A DNA stretch of 37,735 nt, taken from NCBI GenBank assembly GCA_012517285.1, contig JAAYVG010000050.1:1-37735 (forward strand), given 5' to 3'. Below are positions 1 through 7,830 of this stretch, one piece after another. Numbering within the stretch: the first letter of the stretch is position 1; every line of letters starts with the position of its first letter. The position numbers and the translations under genes are program-made. Origin of the DNA: Elusimicrobiota bacterium (GTDB lineage Bacteria > Elusimicrobiota > Elusimicrobia > Elusimicrobiales > UBA9959). Below the pieces are notes generated by a model. It made no database searches and had not been told where the DNA came from. It worked only from the letters and a program-made list of their open reading frames with translations.

Positions 1-831
1 AGCATCATAAGAGTTTTTATTTTCAAGGGGTATAAATTCGTTGGCCCCTAAAAGTTTTGAAAGGCTCATGCCTACAAATATTGCTTCAGCTCCGCAGGCT
101 GTAGTTTCAAGATTTTTTATTTTTTTGTTTAAAATAATTTTGTGAGTCAGATAAAAATAATTTTCATCCATATATTTTAGCGATTCTATTGTGGATGAAT
201 CAACAATTTTTGATGTATCATATGACGGATAATGAGTAAAGTCTGATGATACAATTATAAATATTTTTTTACCTGATTTATCTATTGCTTCTTTTATTGC
301 TCGGGATATATCTGTAAGTTTTGAAGTATCTGTTGTGTTTACAAGTATTGGCACTATTTTAAATTTTTTAAACTTGTACTGAAGAAATGGAAGTTGAACC
401 TCAACAGAGTGTTCATTTACAAATGAGTTAGAATCCTCATTAAAGAGTTTATTTTTTAACAAGAGGTCTGTAAAATCCTTATCAACATAAACTTCACCGA
501 GTGGTGTTAAAAAAATTTCTTTTGTCGTAGTAGCACTTTCTATATATTTTCTATGTGAAGGTGCTATGATAATAAATGTATCATAATCACCTTTTATCGC
601 TGAATATGATATTGCTGCAATTTTGCCTGAAAACTGGTAGCCTGCATGGGGGGAGATAATTGCCTTAATATCCTTACCGTTTGTTTTTTTATTATATTGC
701 TGAGCATTCTTAAATGCTGTTGAAAGGAAATTTGTGATTTCTTTTTTATCTGATGGGTAAAACGTTCCACTTACAAACGGACCTAAAGAAAAGATATTAA
801 GGTTTAATAACAATAAAAACAGTTTAAACAT
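1..831 (-). CDS. Memo-family protein (AmmeMemoRadiSam system protein B), 3' end outside window
   Basis: The minus frame is open from an ATG at 831 to the window edge, giving 277 codons without a stop; the C-terminus is missing. The start of the protein is hydrophobic (MFKLFLLLLNLNIF), which could be a signal peptide or anchor. Memo-family landmarks appear in order: SPHAGYQFSG near residue 56, APSH, EHSVEVQLPFLQ near 140, SSDFTHY near 195 and a TTACGAEA segment near 255. These supply the His, Asp and Cys residues that line the family's metal site. Bacterial members are often encoded beside an AMMECR1 protein and a radical SAM protein; neither is visible here, though they could lie beyond base 1. 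The start lies 5 bases downstream of the LOG-family stop, so the two are probably co-transcribed. The biochemical role of bacterial Memo proteins is unsettled. Confidence 0.85.
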   Translation of the reverse strand, partial: MFKLFLLLLNLNIFSLGPFVSGTFYPSDKKEITNFLSTAFKNAQQYNKKTNGKDIKAIISPHAGYQFSGKIAAISYSAIKGDYDTFIIIAPSHRKYIESATTTKEIFLTPLGEVYVDKDFTDLLLKNKLFNEDSNSFVNEHSVEVQLPFLQYKFKKFKIVPILVNTTDTSKLTDISRAIKEAIDKSGKKIFIIVSSDFTHYPSYDTSKIVDSSTIESLKYMDENYFYLTHKIILNKKIKNLETTACGAEAIFVGMSLSKLLGANEFIPLENKNSYDA

Positions 832-836
832 CTATT

Positions 837-1706
837 TTACAGTTTGTTTTCCTTATAAAAGTTTACTATAAAATTCCATGCATCTTCTGCTTTATCAACA
901 TAAGTAAATATTTTAAGATCGTTCTCGCTTATATATTTCATATCGGCCATAAGCTTGAAATTTATTAATTTTTTCCAGTATTCTTTGCCAAGCAAAATTA
1001 CAGGCATCTTTCTCTTTTTGTGTGTTTGAATGAGAGTAAGAACCTCAAAAAGCTCATCCATTGTTCCAAACCCTCCAGGAAAAGCCACCATAGCCTTAGC
1101 TCTCATAACAAAATGCATTTTTCTTATTGCAAAATAATGGAACCTAAAACAAAGATCCTCTGATATATAAGGATTTGGATCCTGTTCCATAGGAAGGGTT
1201 ATGTTGAGTCCTATGCTCGTCTCACCTTCATCCCATGCCCCTCTGTTAGCCCCTTCCATTACTCCTGGGCCACCACCTGTAACTATAACAACCTTTTCTC
1301 CGTTTATTCTGTTCTTTGATACAAGTCTCGCAAACTCTCTTGCTTCATCATAATACTTTGATGATTTCAAAAGTATTTTTGCTGTATTAAGGTTTTCCCT
1401 TAAAGATTTATCATCTGGATTTGATTTAATATCCTGTTCAATCTTTTCAATCCTTTTCAATATCTCACCCTTCTCAGCAGTCCTTGCACTACCAAAACAC
1501 ACTATTGTGTGATTTATCTTTTGCCTTCTAAGAGCATTTTCTGCTTTTAAAAGTTCAAGCTGCAACCTTATTGGCCTCAGATCATTACTTCTAAGAAAGT
1601 CTAAATCCTCATATGCTTTTCTGTAAGATCTTGAATTTTTAAGCTTTTCTACCATCCTGTCCTTTTCCTGCTCGGACATTTCTTTTTTAAAATTTTCCTT
1701 GCTCAT
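837..1706 (-). CDS. LOG-family (TIGR00730-type) Rossmann-fold nucleotide hydrolase, long form
   Basis: The 289-aa product has the two signatures of the LOG / 'lysine decarboxylase-like' family: GGGPGVMEGANRG near residue 145 and PGGFGTMDELFEVLT near 210. Family members hydrolyse nucleoside 5'-monophosphates, and some release cytokinin-type bases. The Arg and Glu of the PGGxGTxxE active site are present. An N-terminal helical extension of about 70 residues, rich in Lys, Glu and Arg, makes it longer than the 180-200 aa short forms. The start has a GAGG sequence a few bases upstream. It sits 7 bases after dxs and 5 bases before the Memo-like gene in one minus-strand run. The physiological substrate cannot be told from sequence. 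Confidence 0.85.
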   Translation of the reverse strand: MSKENFKKEMSEQEKDRMVEKLKNSRSYRKAYEDLDFLRSNDLRPIRLQLELLKAENALRRQKINHTIVCFGSARTAEKGEILKRIEKIEQDIKSNPDDKSLRENLNTAKILLKSSKYYDEAREFARLVSKNRINGEKVVIVTGGGPGVMEGANRGAWDEGETSIGLNITLPMEQDPNPYISEDLCFRFHYFAIRKMHFVMRAKAMVAFPGGFGTMDELFEVLTLIQTHKKRKMPVILLGKEYWKKLINFKLMADMKYISENDLKIFTYVDKAEDAWNFIVNFYKENKL

Positions 1707-1713
1707 TGTTACC

Positions 1714-3573
1714 TCATTTATTTTTTACAAATTTTTTGGCACTCTTATAAATCCCTTCTTCATCAAGCTCAAGCTTTTTATAAAGCTCTTCAGGCCTTCC
1801 ATGCTCAACAAATCTATCAGGTATGCCAAGCCTTAACAGATCAGTTTTAATCGACATATCTGACAGTGCCTCTAACACTGCACTTGAAAAACCGCAGATG
1901 AGAGCATTATCCTCAACAGTTACTATCTTTGTTTCAGCAGCTTCTCTTATCATATCAGTGTCAAGTGGTTTAACAAACCTGAAATAGTAAACGCCTGCAT
2001 CTATGCCATCATCAGAAAGTTTTTTTACAACCTTTAAGACTGGATGCAATCTATTTCCTGTAACTACAAAATTTACATCCTTACCCTGCTTTATTCTCAC
2101 TGCCTTTCCATATTCATACTTTTCAACATCTTTCATTTCAACACCAAATCCGCTTCCTCTCGGATACCTTATTATCACAGGAATCTGCATATCCGCTGCT
2201 GTGTAGAGGCAGTTTTTCAACTCATTTTCATCGGATGGAGCCATTATTGATAGATCCGGCAGCATCCTAAAAAGCCCCAAATCAAAAACTCCATGATGTG
2301 TTGGGCCATCCTCTCCAACTATTCCAGCTCTATCCATAGCTATTATCACAGGAAGTTTTTGCAGGCATATATCATGCATAACTTGGTCAAAAGCTCTTTG
2401 CATAAATGATGAATATATTGCTACCACAGGCTTGAAGCCTTGTGTCGCAAGACCTGCTGCAAATGTCACCGCATGCTCCTCAGCTATACCAACATCAAAG
2501 TATCTGTATGGAAATTTATCGCGGAACGCATCCAACCCTGTCCCTTCAGGCATTGCGGCTGTTATAGCCACGATCTTTGGATTTTTTTTAGCTATATCAA
2601 CAAGTGTCTTTGAAAATACATTTGTAAAACTCGGTATATTTTTTGGTGCTTGTGCTTTTATTACCTCACCTGTTTTTATATCAAACTGTGATGTTCCATG
2701 AAAGCTTATTGGCTTGTCCTCAGCATACTCATATCCCTTACCCTTTTTTGTTACTATGTGAAGCAGAACAGGGCCTTTTAAATCCTTTAAATATCCAAGT
2801 ACTTCAACCATTTCCTTTATGTTATGGCCATCTATTGGGCCAAAGTATCTGAATCCCATTTCTTCAAATATCATACCGGGAAAAAATAAAACCTTTGCTC
2901 GCTTTGCCATCTTTAAAATATTCTTTCCCCAAAACTGAAACCTGTTTAGAAATATTTCAATCTTTTCACCAGCATTTTTAATTGTCCCCATTGTCAAAAG
3001 CTTGGTTAATATCTTTCCAAACTGGCCGACTCTGTTTGATATGAACATCTGATTATCATTTAATATCACAAGCATATCCTGACCGAGATGGCCGATGTTC
3101 TGCATTGCCTCCCAACTCATGCCTCCTGTCATTGAACCATCAGCAACCATACAAACAACCTTGTAGTTTTCTTTGAGTATATCCCTTGCTGCTGCTATGC
3201 CACAGGCTGCACTTAAAGCAGTTGATGCATGTCCAGCACCAAAGACATCATGCTCACTCTCATTTCTTTTTAAAAATCCAGATATACCATTCAACTGTCT
3301 TATCGTGTCAAACTTATCAAACCTGCCTGTGAGTATCTTGTGAGCATATGCTTGATGACCAGTGTCAAATATTATCTTATCCTGAGGTGAGTTATAGACA
3401 TAGTGTATGGCTGTTATTATATCAACAGCCCCAAGACTGGATGCTAAATGTCCACCATTTTTGCTTATCGTTTCTATAATGGTATCCCTTATCTCCTTCG
3501 CAACATCGTCAAGCTCATTTACTTTGAGCCGTTTTAAATCCTGTGGTCCTTTTATATATCCTAAATATCTCAT
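1714..3573 (-). CDS. dxs: 1-deoxy-D-xylulose-5-phosphate synthase
   Basis: DXS condenses pyruvate and glyceraldehyde 3-phosphate to 1-deoxy-D-xylulose 5-phosphate, the first step of the MEP isoprenoid pathway; it needs thiamine diphosphate. The 619-aa length is normal. Visible signatures are GHQAYAHKILTGR near residue 72, the thiamine diphosphate segment ADGSMTGGMSWEAMQNIGHL near 144, FGPIDGHN near 243, GIAEEHAVTFAAGLA near 363 and DRAGIVGEDGPTHHG near 413. The first residue of the usual GDG is Ala here, a mild variation. The start codon overlaps the stop of the upstream polyprenyl synthase gene by 4 bases (ATGA), with a GGAGAG ribosome site just before it. This indicates translational coupling of MEP entry to prenyl chain elongation. 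Confidence 0.97.
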   Translation of the reverse strand: MRYLGYIKGPQDLKRLKVNELDDVAKEIRDTIIETISKNGGHLASSLGAVDIITAIHYVYNSPQDKIIFDTGHQAYAHKILTGRFDKFDTIRQLNGISGFLKRNESEHDVFGAGHASTALSAACGIAAARDILKENYKVVCMVADGSMTGGMSWEAMQNIGHLGQDMLVILNDNQMFISNRVGQFGKILTKLLTMGTIKNAGEKIEIFLNRFQFWGKNILKMAKRAKVLFFPGMIFEEMGFRYFGPIDGHNIKEMVEVLGYLKDLKGPVLLHIVTKKGKGYEYAEDKPISFHGTSQFDIKTGEVIKAQAPKNIPSFTNVFSKTLVDIAKKNPKIVAITAAMPEGTGLDAFRDKFPYRYFDVGIAEEHAVTFAAGLATQGFKPVVAIYSSFMQRAFDQVMHDICLQKLPVIIAMDRAGIVGEDGPTHHGVFDLGLFRMLPDLSIMAPSDENELKNCLYTAADMQIPVIIRYPRGSGFGVEMKDVEKYEYGKAVRIKQGKDVNFVVTGNRLHPVLKVVKKLSDDGIDAGVYYFRFVKPLDTDMIREAAETKIVTVEDNALICGFSSAVLEALSDMSIKTDLLRLGIPDRFVEHGRPEELYKKLELDEEGIYKSAKKFVKNK

Positions 3574-4478
3574 CTGTCTCTCCCTATTAAAAGATATGCC
3601 ATTTCTTTCATAAGCTTTTTATGTTCATCCCTGCCATCTAACATATCAAGTATTTTTAATGATTCAGATAAAAGTTTTTCCTCTAATTCTTTTGATTTTT
3701 CTATTCCATAAAATGAAACGTATGTGAGTTTATTATTTTTTTTATCACTTCCATTCTTTCCAATTTTTTTCTTATCGCCTATGACATCAAGTATGTCATC
3801 AGCTATCTGAAAGGCAAATCCTATTTTTTGAGCAAAATCAGATATGGATCTTAAATCCTTTTCTTTATCCGCTAATATGCACCCTATTTCACAGGCTGCC
3901 ATAATCATATCAGCAGTCTTGTGCTGGTGTATGTAATCGAGCTGCTCAGCTAATTCTTTTTTGCTATTTTTTTTAAGCAATGTTCCTTCTGATACAAGAT
4001 CTATGGTCTGTCCTGATACCATCCCCGAGCTACCCGCTCTTCTGGATAGAATTTCTATCACCATTCCCTTTTTTTCTTCATTGATCTTTTTTGAGCTTGA
4101 AATAATGTGAAAGGCATCAGTCAGAAGTCCATCACCAGCCAAAACTGCTACTCCGTCGCCAAAAACCTTATGGTTGGTAGGCTTTCCTCGTCTCAGATCA
4201 TCATTGTCCATTGCAGGGAGATCATCATGTATTAGTGAGTATGTGTGAACCATTTCTATTGCGGCAGCGGCATCCACTATATCCGTTTTTTTACCAGTGG
4301 ATAAAAATTCATATGTAAGAAACATCAAGGTTGGTCTTATCCTTTTTCCACCGCAGTTAATAGAATAAAGCATAGCATCTTTAATAAGTTTGCATGCTGA
4401 TTCTTTTTTGTTTATATACTCGTTTATTCTCTTGTTTACAAGGGTTTGTGAATCCTGAATATATTCTTCTAACCTCAT
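3570..4478 (-). CDS. ispA: polyprenyl (farnesyl/geranylgeranyl) diphosphate synthase
   Basis: This enzyme elongates allylic diphosphates with isopentenyl diphosphate. The 302-aa product shows the first Asp-rich motif in DDLPAMDNDDLRRGKPTNH near residue 90, the GGKRIRP segment near 43, and the second motif QIADDILDVIGD near 225, all with their aspartates intact. Length and motifs fit short-chain trans-prenyl synthases of the IspA/GGPPS group; chain length cannot be assigned safely. It is the first gene of the minus run with dxs and overlaps it by 4 bases. xseB, often next to this gene pair in other bacteria, is not seen. The start codon lies just downstream of a good -10 box with no room for a Shine-Dalgarno site, suggesting a leaderless message. 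Confidence 0.93.
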   Translation of the reverse strand: MRLEEYIQDSQTLVNKRINEYINKKESACKLIKDAMLYSINCGGKRIRPTLMFLTYEFLSTGKKTDIVDAAAAIEMVHTYSLIHDDLPAMDNDDLRRGKPTNHKVFGDGVAVLAGDGLLTDAFHIISSSKKINEEKKGMVIEILSRRAGSSGMVSGQTIDLVSEGTLLKKNSKKELAEQLDYIHQHKTADMIMAACEIGCILADKEKDLRSISDFAQKIGFAFQIADDILDVIGDKKKIGKNGSDKKNNKLTYVSFYGIEKSKELEEKLLSESLKILDMLDGRDEHKKLMKEMAYLLIGRDR

Positions 4479-4484
4479 ATCTAT

Positions 4485-4493
4485 ATTATAGCA
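4485..4493 (-). promoter_or_regulatory. extended -10 promoter of the ispA-dxs run
   Basis: On the minus strand TGC-TATAAT is a perfect extended -10 element. The last T lies 6 bases before the ispA ATG, so transcription would be expected to begin at or within a base or two of the start codon. No clear -35 box is visible, as is usual for extended -10 promoters. Confidence 0.6.
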
Positions 4494-4700
4494 AAATATA
4501 ATATTTATAATTTTAATAATAGGGCACTTAAAAAAATCCTAACGGCAGAGGACAGACAAATAGGGAATTTTCCTTAAATACTGTTTCGTGCTTTATGTCT
4601 TTTGACCCTGCCTGCCTTTGGAACTACGACGGATTATATGTGTTAAATTAATGCTGGTTTTACAACTTCTTAAGACATTGCAGTGGGCGGGCAGGCAAGT

Positions 4701-4762
4701 TCTGTTTTCTGACATCTGACTTCTGACTTCCGTTTCCACCAAACAACCAGATAACCAATTAT
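4701..4762. repeat. degenerate heptamer/octamer simple-repeat tract
   Basis: The tract between ispA and the DUF3467 gene contains consecutive variants of TCTGACT, followed by variants of an octamer that read on the minus strand as GTTATCTG and GTTGTTTG. Related tracts recur near 13648, 21770, 29850, 33240 and 36988. The rest of the gap from 4490 to 4758 holds no convincing gene; it contains a GC-rich GGGCGGGCAGGCAAG patch that resembles one near 21766. Confidence 0.6.
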
Positions 4763-5061
4763 GAATGCCCACCAACGTTATATTCTCTTTCAGGTATCTT
4801 GCCAAATCTTTCTTCATATTTTCTTATGTTGTCCATAAGCGCTGAAAGGAGTCTTTTTGTGTGTATGGGGCTTGATATTATTCTTGCCCTAAGTTTAGCC
4901 TTTGGCTGGTTCGGTTGCATGAAGAGGAAATCAAGTATAAATTCTGTTTCGCTGTGAGCAATACCAGCTAAGTTTGTGTATATGCCCTGAGCTGTTACAT
5001 CATCAACCTGTATCTCAAGTTGTTGTGTAACCTGCTCTTTATTGATATTGTTTTCTGACAT
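4759..5061 (-). CDS. DUF3467 domain protein
   Basis: This 100-aa protein matches the DUF3467 pattern as I recall it: a VTAQGIYTNLAGIAHSETEF segment near residue 23, then DFLFMQP, then a block ending in RIISSPIHTKRLLSALMDNI. DUF3467 proteins are small, soluble and of unknown function, and are widespread in anaerobes. An excellent ribosome site (GGAGG) precedes the ATG. The gene lies 31 bases downstream of the receiver/metallo-beta-lactamase gene on the same strand and may be co-transcribed with it. No catalytic motif is visible. Confidence 0.8.
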   Translation of the reverse strand: MSENNINKEQVTQQLEIQVDDVTAQGIYTNLAGIAHSETEFILDFLFMQPNQPKAKLRARIISSPIHTKRLLSALMDNIRKYEERFGKIPEREYNVGGHS

Positions 5062-5091
5062 AAAAACCTCCGCTTTTTAAAATTTTAATTC

Positions 5092-6414
5092 TTACCTACT
5101 ACTTTTTTTTATCTCAAAAATTTTCTGATCCCCTTCTTTCATAAATGTTACTGTGGATATAGATTTTGATTTTTTAATTATATCCATAGCAACCTTTTCC
5201 ATATCATCTATGTCTTTATCATCATATTCAGAGTTTATGTTAACTGGGATAAAACTTTTTATTCTGTTCCTTGTTACAAACTTCGTTAGTATTGATATGG
5301 AGCTGTGTCCCTTGTGATTGTTTGATTCATAATCCTTATCATTATAGTATGAATCATGGATTAGAACATCAAAGCCTGACGTAAACTTTCCAAACCTTTC
5401 GTTATAATCCTGAAATGCAGTAGATTCTTCCCATATCTCACTATCTGGAGAATAAGCGATTCTAAACCCGTTAATATTCAAAAGATACGTCATCGTTGTA
5501 GTTGGATGGTTTGAATACATTGTTGCCATTTTTATATTGTTTGAAAGTTTATAATTTTCCTCCAAGACTTCATATATATTTATCTTTGCCTTTGGCTTTC
5601 CTGATATAGGTGAAAATGAACTGTAAAGATTTGTTTTAATAACATCCTTGAGAGATCTCTCGGGATCGTTCGGTCCCACTATGTTTATCGTATAGGATGA
5701 GTCAAGCAGAGGTGAGAAATGAGGCAGTCCTATTAAATTATCAAGGTGAAAATGTGTGAGCAAAAGCCATATATTTTTATAAGGTTTTTTTGTTTTTATA
5801 TCATTCCCAACATCATAAAGCCCACTGCCAGCATCACAGATGAGAATATCATCCTTGGTTTCTATAGAAAAACACAGAGTTTGCCTGCCATATTTTGATG
5901 ATGACACTGGGAGTTTTTTCCCAAGTGATCTTATGCCGTAGGCTGTTAGCCTTATCTGGTTCTCGCTAAGATCTGACTTAATATTTCTGATGGATATGTT
6001 TTTTTTAGAAATTACTGGTGGTGGGGGAGGCTTAATCTTTTTTGTATTATCCATTATTTCTTTTATAGCTTTAGAAAATGTTTCTACATTGTATGGCTTT
6101 GCCATAAAGAAATCTGCACCTAACATCATTGCCCTTTGCTTTTCTGATTCATATGATTTCCCTGAAAGTATTACAACCTTTATTCCCTTTGTCTCTGGAT
6201 TTGATTTGAGAGTCTTGCATATTTCCATACCATTTATTCCCGGCATCATTATATCTGTTATGACAAGCCTCGGCATTATCTTTTTTATTTGTTCAACAGC
6301 TTTTGTAGAGTCATCTATCAAAAGCACCTTCCATCCTGCATCCACAAGCAGGTCTTTTGTAAGCTCACCTGTCATTGGGTCATCATCTATGATTACTATA
6401 TCAAAATCTTCCAT
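5092..6414 (-). CDS. response-regulator receiver domain fused to a metallo-beta-lactamase-fold domain
   Basis: The 440-aa product has an N-terminal CheY-like receiver (about residues 1-120): IDDD acidic pocket, phospho-acceptor D54 in ITDIMMPG, and conserved Lys in MAKPYN. A proline-rich linker (KKIKPPPPPVISKK) follows. Residues 150-440 form an MBL-fold hydrolase with THFHLDNLIG near 217, a later SNHPTTT His, LIHDSYYND and HKGHSSI. The sixth position of the canonical HxHxDH is Asn instead of His, which may change the second metal site. The ATG at 6414 is preferred over a TTG at 6426 because a GAGAGG ribosome site lies just before it. Output is probably phosphorylation-controlled hydrolysis of a small molecule; the substrate is unknown. 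No partner kinase is adjacent. Confidence 0.85.
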   Translation of the reverse strand: MEDFDIVIIDDDPMTGELTKDLLVDAGWKVLLIDDSTKAVEQIKKIMPRLVITDIMMPGINGMEICKTLKSNPETKGIKVVILSGKSYESEKQRAMMLGADFFMAKPYNVETFSKAIKEIMDNTKKIKPPPPPVISKKNISIRNIKSDLSENQIRLTAYGIRSLGKKLPVSSSKYGRQTLCFSIETKDDILICDAGSGLYDVGNDIKTKKPYKNIWLLLTHFHLDNLIGLPHFSPLLDSSYTINIVGPNDPERSLKDVIKTNLYSSFSPISGKPKAKINIYEVLEENYKLSNNIKMATMYSNHPTTTMTYLLNINGFRIAYSPDSEIWEESTAFQDYNERFGKFTSGFDVLIHDSYYNDKDYESNNHKGHSSISILTKFVTRNRIKSFIPVNINSEYDDKDIDDMEKVAMDIIKKSKSISTVTFMKEGDQKIFEIKKSSR

Positions 6415-6442
6415 AAAACCTCTCAACCTTATAAGTATATGT

Positions 6443-6467
6443 TATAATATATTATAGAAATTATAAT
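6443..6467. promoter_or_regulatory. divergent promoter region between the receiver-MBL gene and rsmD
   Basis: Two plus-strand TATAAT boxes (6443-6448 and 6462-6467) interleave with a minus-strand TATAAT (complement of 6451-6456). The stretch is almost symmetrical and entirely AT. It lies in the only gap between divergent genes in this half of the window and can serve both directions. The downstream plus-strand box leaves only a very short leader before the rsmD ATG at 6484. Confidence 0.5.
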
Positions 6468-6483
6468 ATATTTTTTTAAACTT

Positions 6484-7068
6484 ATGATAAGAATAATTGC
6501 AGGCACCAAAAAAAACAGAAGGGTTTTTTCTCTTCCGATGACACATCATGTAAAACCCATATCAGTAAGGATGAGGAAATCTCTTTTTGATATCTTGAGA
6601 CCATATATAACTGGTTCAATATTTCTTGATCTTTATGCTGGCGTTGGAGTGGTCGGGCTTGAAGCTCTTTCAAGAGGTGCTCAAAAGGTTGTATTTGTTG
6701 ATAAGGATATAACTTGTTTGAATGCTATAAAACGAAATATAAAGCATCTGGAGTTAGAGAGTGTATCGACTGTTTTAAAAGGGGATATCCTTCAAAATCT
6801 AAGCTGGCTTAATTATTATTCACCGGTTGGCTATGATATAGTTTATATGGGGCCACCATACAGGGATGCTCAAAACAATCCTTTGAATTACAGCTTGAAA
6901 ACACTCAGCAACGTTGTTGAAGGGAAACTGCTTTCAAAATACGGGATAGTTATATCCCAGCATCATATAAATGAAAAGCTTGATACTCCACAATCTCTGA
7001 TAAAATTCAGAAGCGAAAAATATGGTGATACTATTATAGATTTTTTTAAACCTAAAAAAAATGTTTGA
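6484..7068 (+). CDS. rsmD: 16S rRNA (guanine-N2)-methyltransferase RsmD family, variant catalytic motif
   Basis: RsmD methylates N2 of G966 in 16S rRNA using S-adenosylmethionine. The 194-aa length is normal. The N-terminus MIRIIAGTKKNR and the PISVRMRKSLFDIL block near residue 25 are typical. The AdoMet motif is FLDLYAGVGVVGLEALSRGA near 48, followed by VFVDKD. Motif IV, normally (D/N)PPY in this family, reads M122-G123-P124-P125-Y126: the polar residue expected to hold the target amino group is Gly. The reading frame is otherwise intact. The gene overlaps the next one by 8 bases. A protein of normal length with a changed catalytic residue may still act, may have altered chemistry, or may carry a sequencing error at one codon. 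Confidence 0.88.
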   Translation: MIRIIAGTKKNRRVFSLPMTHHVKPISVRMRKSLFDILRPYITGSIFLDLYAGVGVVGLEALSRGAQKVVFVDKDITCLNAIKRNIKHLELESVSTVLKGDILQNLSWLNYYSPVGYDIVYMGPPYRDAQNNPLNYSLKTLSNVVEGKLLSKYGIVISQHHINEKLDTPQSLIKFRSEKYGDTIIDFFKPKKNV

Positions 7069-7765
7069 AATCAATTATTCAAAGATAAACTCATATCTCT
7101 TCTGTCCTTACCTTTATAAATTTTCATATATTGATAGAAAATACACACAGCACAATCCTAAAACCTCATTTGGTTTATCGATCCACAAAACACTTAAAGA
7201 TTTTGCCCAAAAAAAACTTGATTTAAAAAGACTTTTGTTTGCTTACGAGGAAAACTGGTGTAACTATGGTTACACTTCGCCGCAACAGATGCTTGAATAC
7301 TATGATATGGGTATTGAGATGTTAAAAAAATTTTATAATGCAGAATTAACAAATAATTCTAAAATACTCTATTCTGAAGATATATTTAAAGTAGAAATAA
7401 ATGATGATGTTGTTCTAAGGGGAACTGTAGATAGAGTTGATAAAACTGCTGATGGAAAAATAGAAATAGTTGATTATAAAATGGGGTTTGAAGAAAAGGA
7501 AAATGGCTATGAAAAAAATTCCTTGCAGCTTAAAATTTATGCTTATGGGATTTCAAAAAAATATTCAATAAATATTGATTATATAAGCTACTATTTTTTG
7601 ATGAACCAGAAAAAAATAAGGATAGAATACAAACCCGATGCTGATCTTATACCTTTTTTAATAGACTGTTATAAAAAAATTCAATTTCCAGTTTTTGACA
7701 GAAAAGGAAGGTGTGATATCTGTTTAGCTAAAAATCTCTGTGAGTTTTCTGATTTTAAAATTTAA
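7061..7765 (+). CDS. PD-(D/E)XK nuclease of the Cas4/RecB-like type with predicted iron-sulfur cluster
   Basis: The 234-aa protein starts with YSKINSYLFCPYLYKFSYI, the typical opening of Cas4/AddB-like nuclease domains. The catalytic core is RGTVDRVDKT followed by IEIVDYKMG (D138-x-K140), with a Gln-rich SLQLKIYAYG helix after it. Cys15 together with Cys218, Cys221 and Cys227 (CDICLAKNLC) gives the four-cysteine arrangement that holds a [4Fe-4S] cluster in AddB and Cas4. No cas1, cas2 or CRISPR repeats are present, so a DNA repair role is more likely than adaptation. It lies between rsmD (8-base overlap) and dnaE. The exact substrate is unknown. Confidence 0.82.
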   Translation: MFEINYSKINSYLFCPYLYKFSYIDRKYTQHNPKTSFGLSIHKTLKDFAQKKLDLKRLLFAYEENWCNYGYTSPQQMLEYYDMGIEMLKKFYNAELTNNSKILYSEDIFKVEINDDVVLRGTVDRVDKTADGKIEIVDYKMGFEEKENGYEKNSLQLKIYAYGISKKYSINIDYISYYFLMNQKKIRIEYKPDADLIPFLIDCYKKIQFPVFDRKGRCDICLAKNLCEFSDFKI

Positions 7766-7818
7766 CTTTATCAAAAACCAATACAAATATTTATCAGTTA
7801 CAATTTTATTATAATTTG

Positions 7819-7824
7819 TATAAT
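7819..7824 (+). promoter_or_regulatory. -10 box of dnaE
   Basis: A consensus TATAAT ends 6 bases before the dnaE ATG at 7831, with only TAAATT in between. Transcription is expected to start at about the A of the ATG, so there is no room for a Shine-Dalgarno site. The geometry is the same as at the ispA gene. A weak TTACAA lies upstream at a 15-base spacing. Confidence 0.5.
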
Positions 7825-7830
7825 TAAATT

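Noticed and set aside
4593-4817. 74-codon minus-strand frame overlapping the DUF3467 gene end
   Set aside because: It runs through the heptamer/octamer repeat tract and starts inside the DUF3467 gene in another frame; no ribosome site and no family pattern.
7061-7765. Cas4 of a CRISPR system
   Set aside because: No CRISPR repeats, cas1 or cas2 are in the window; the fold is shared with repair nucleases.
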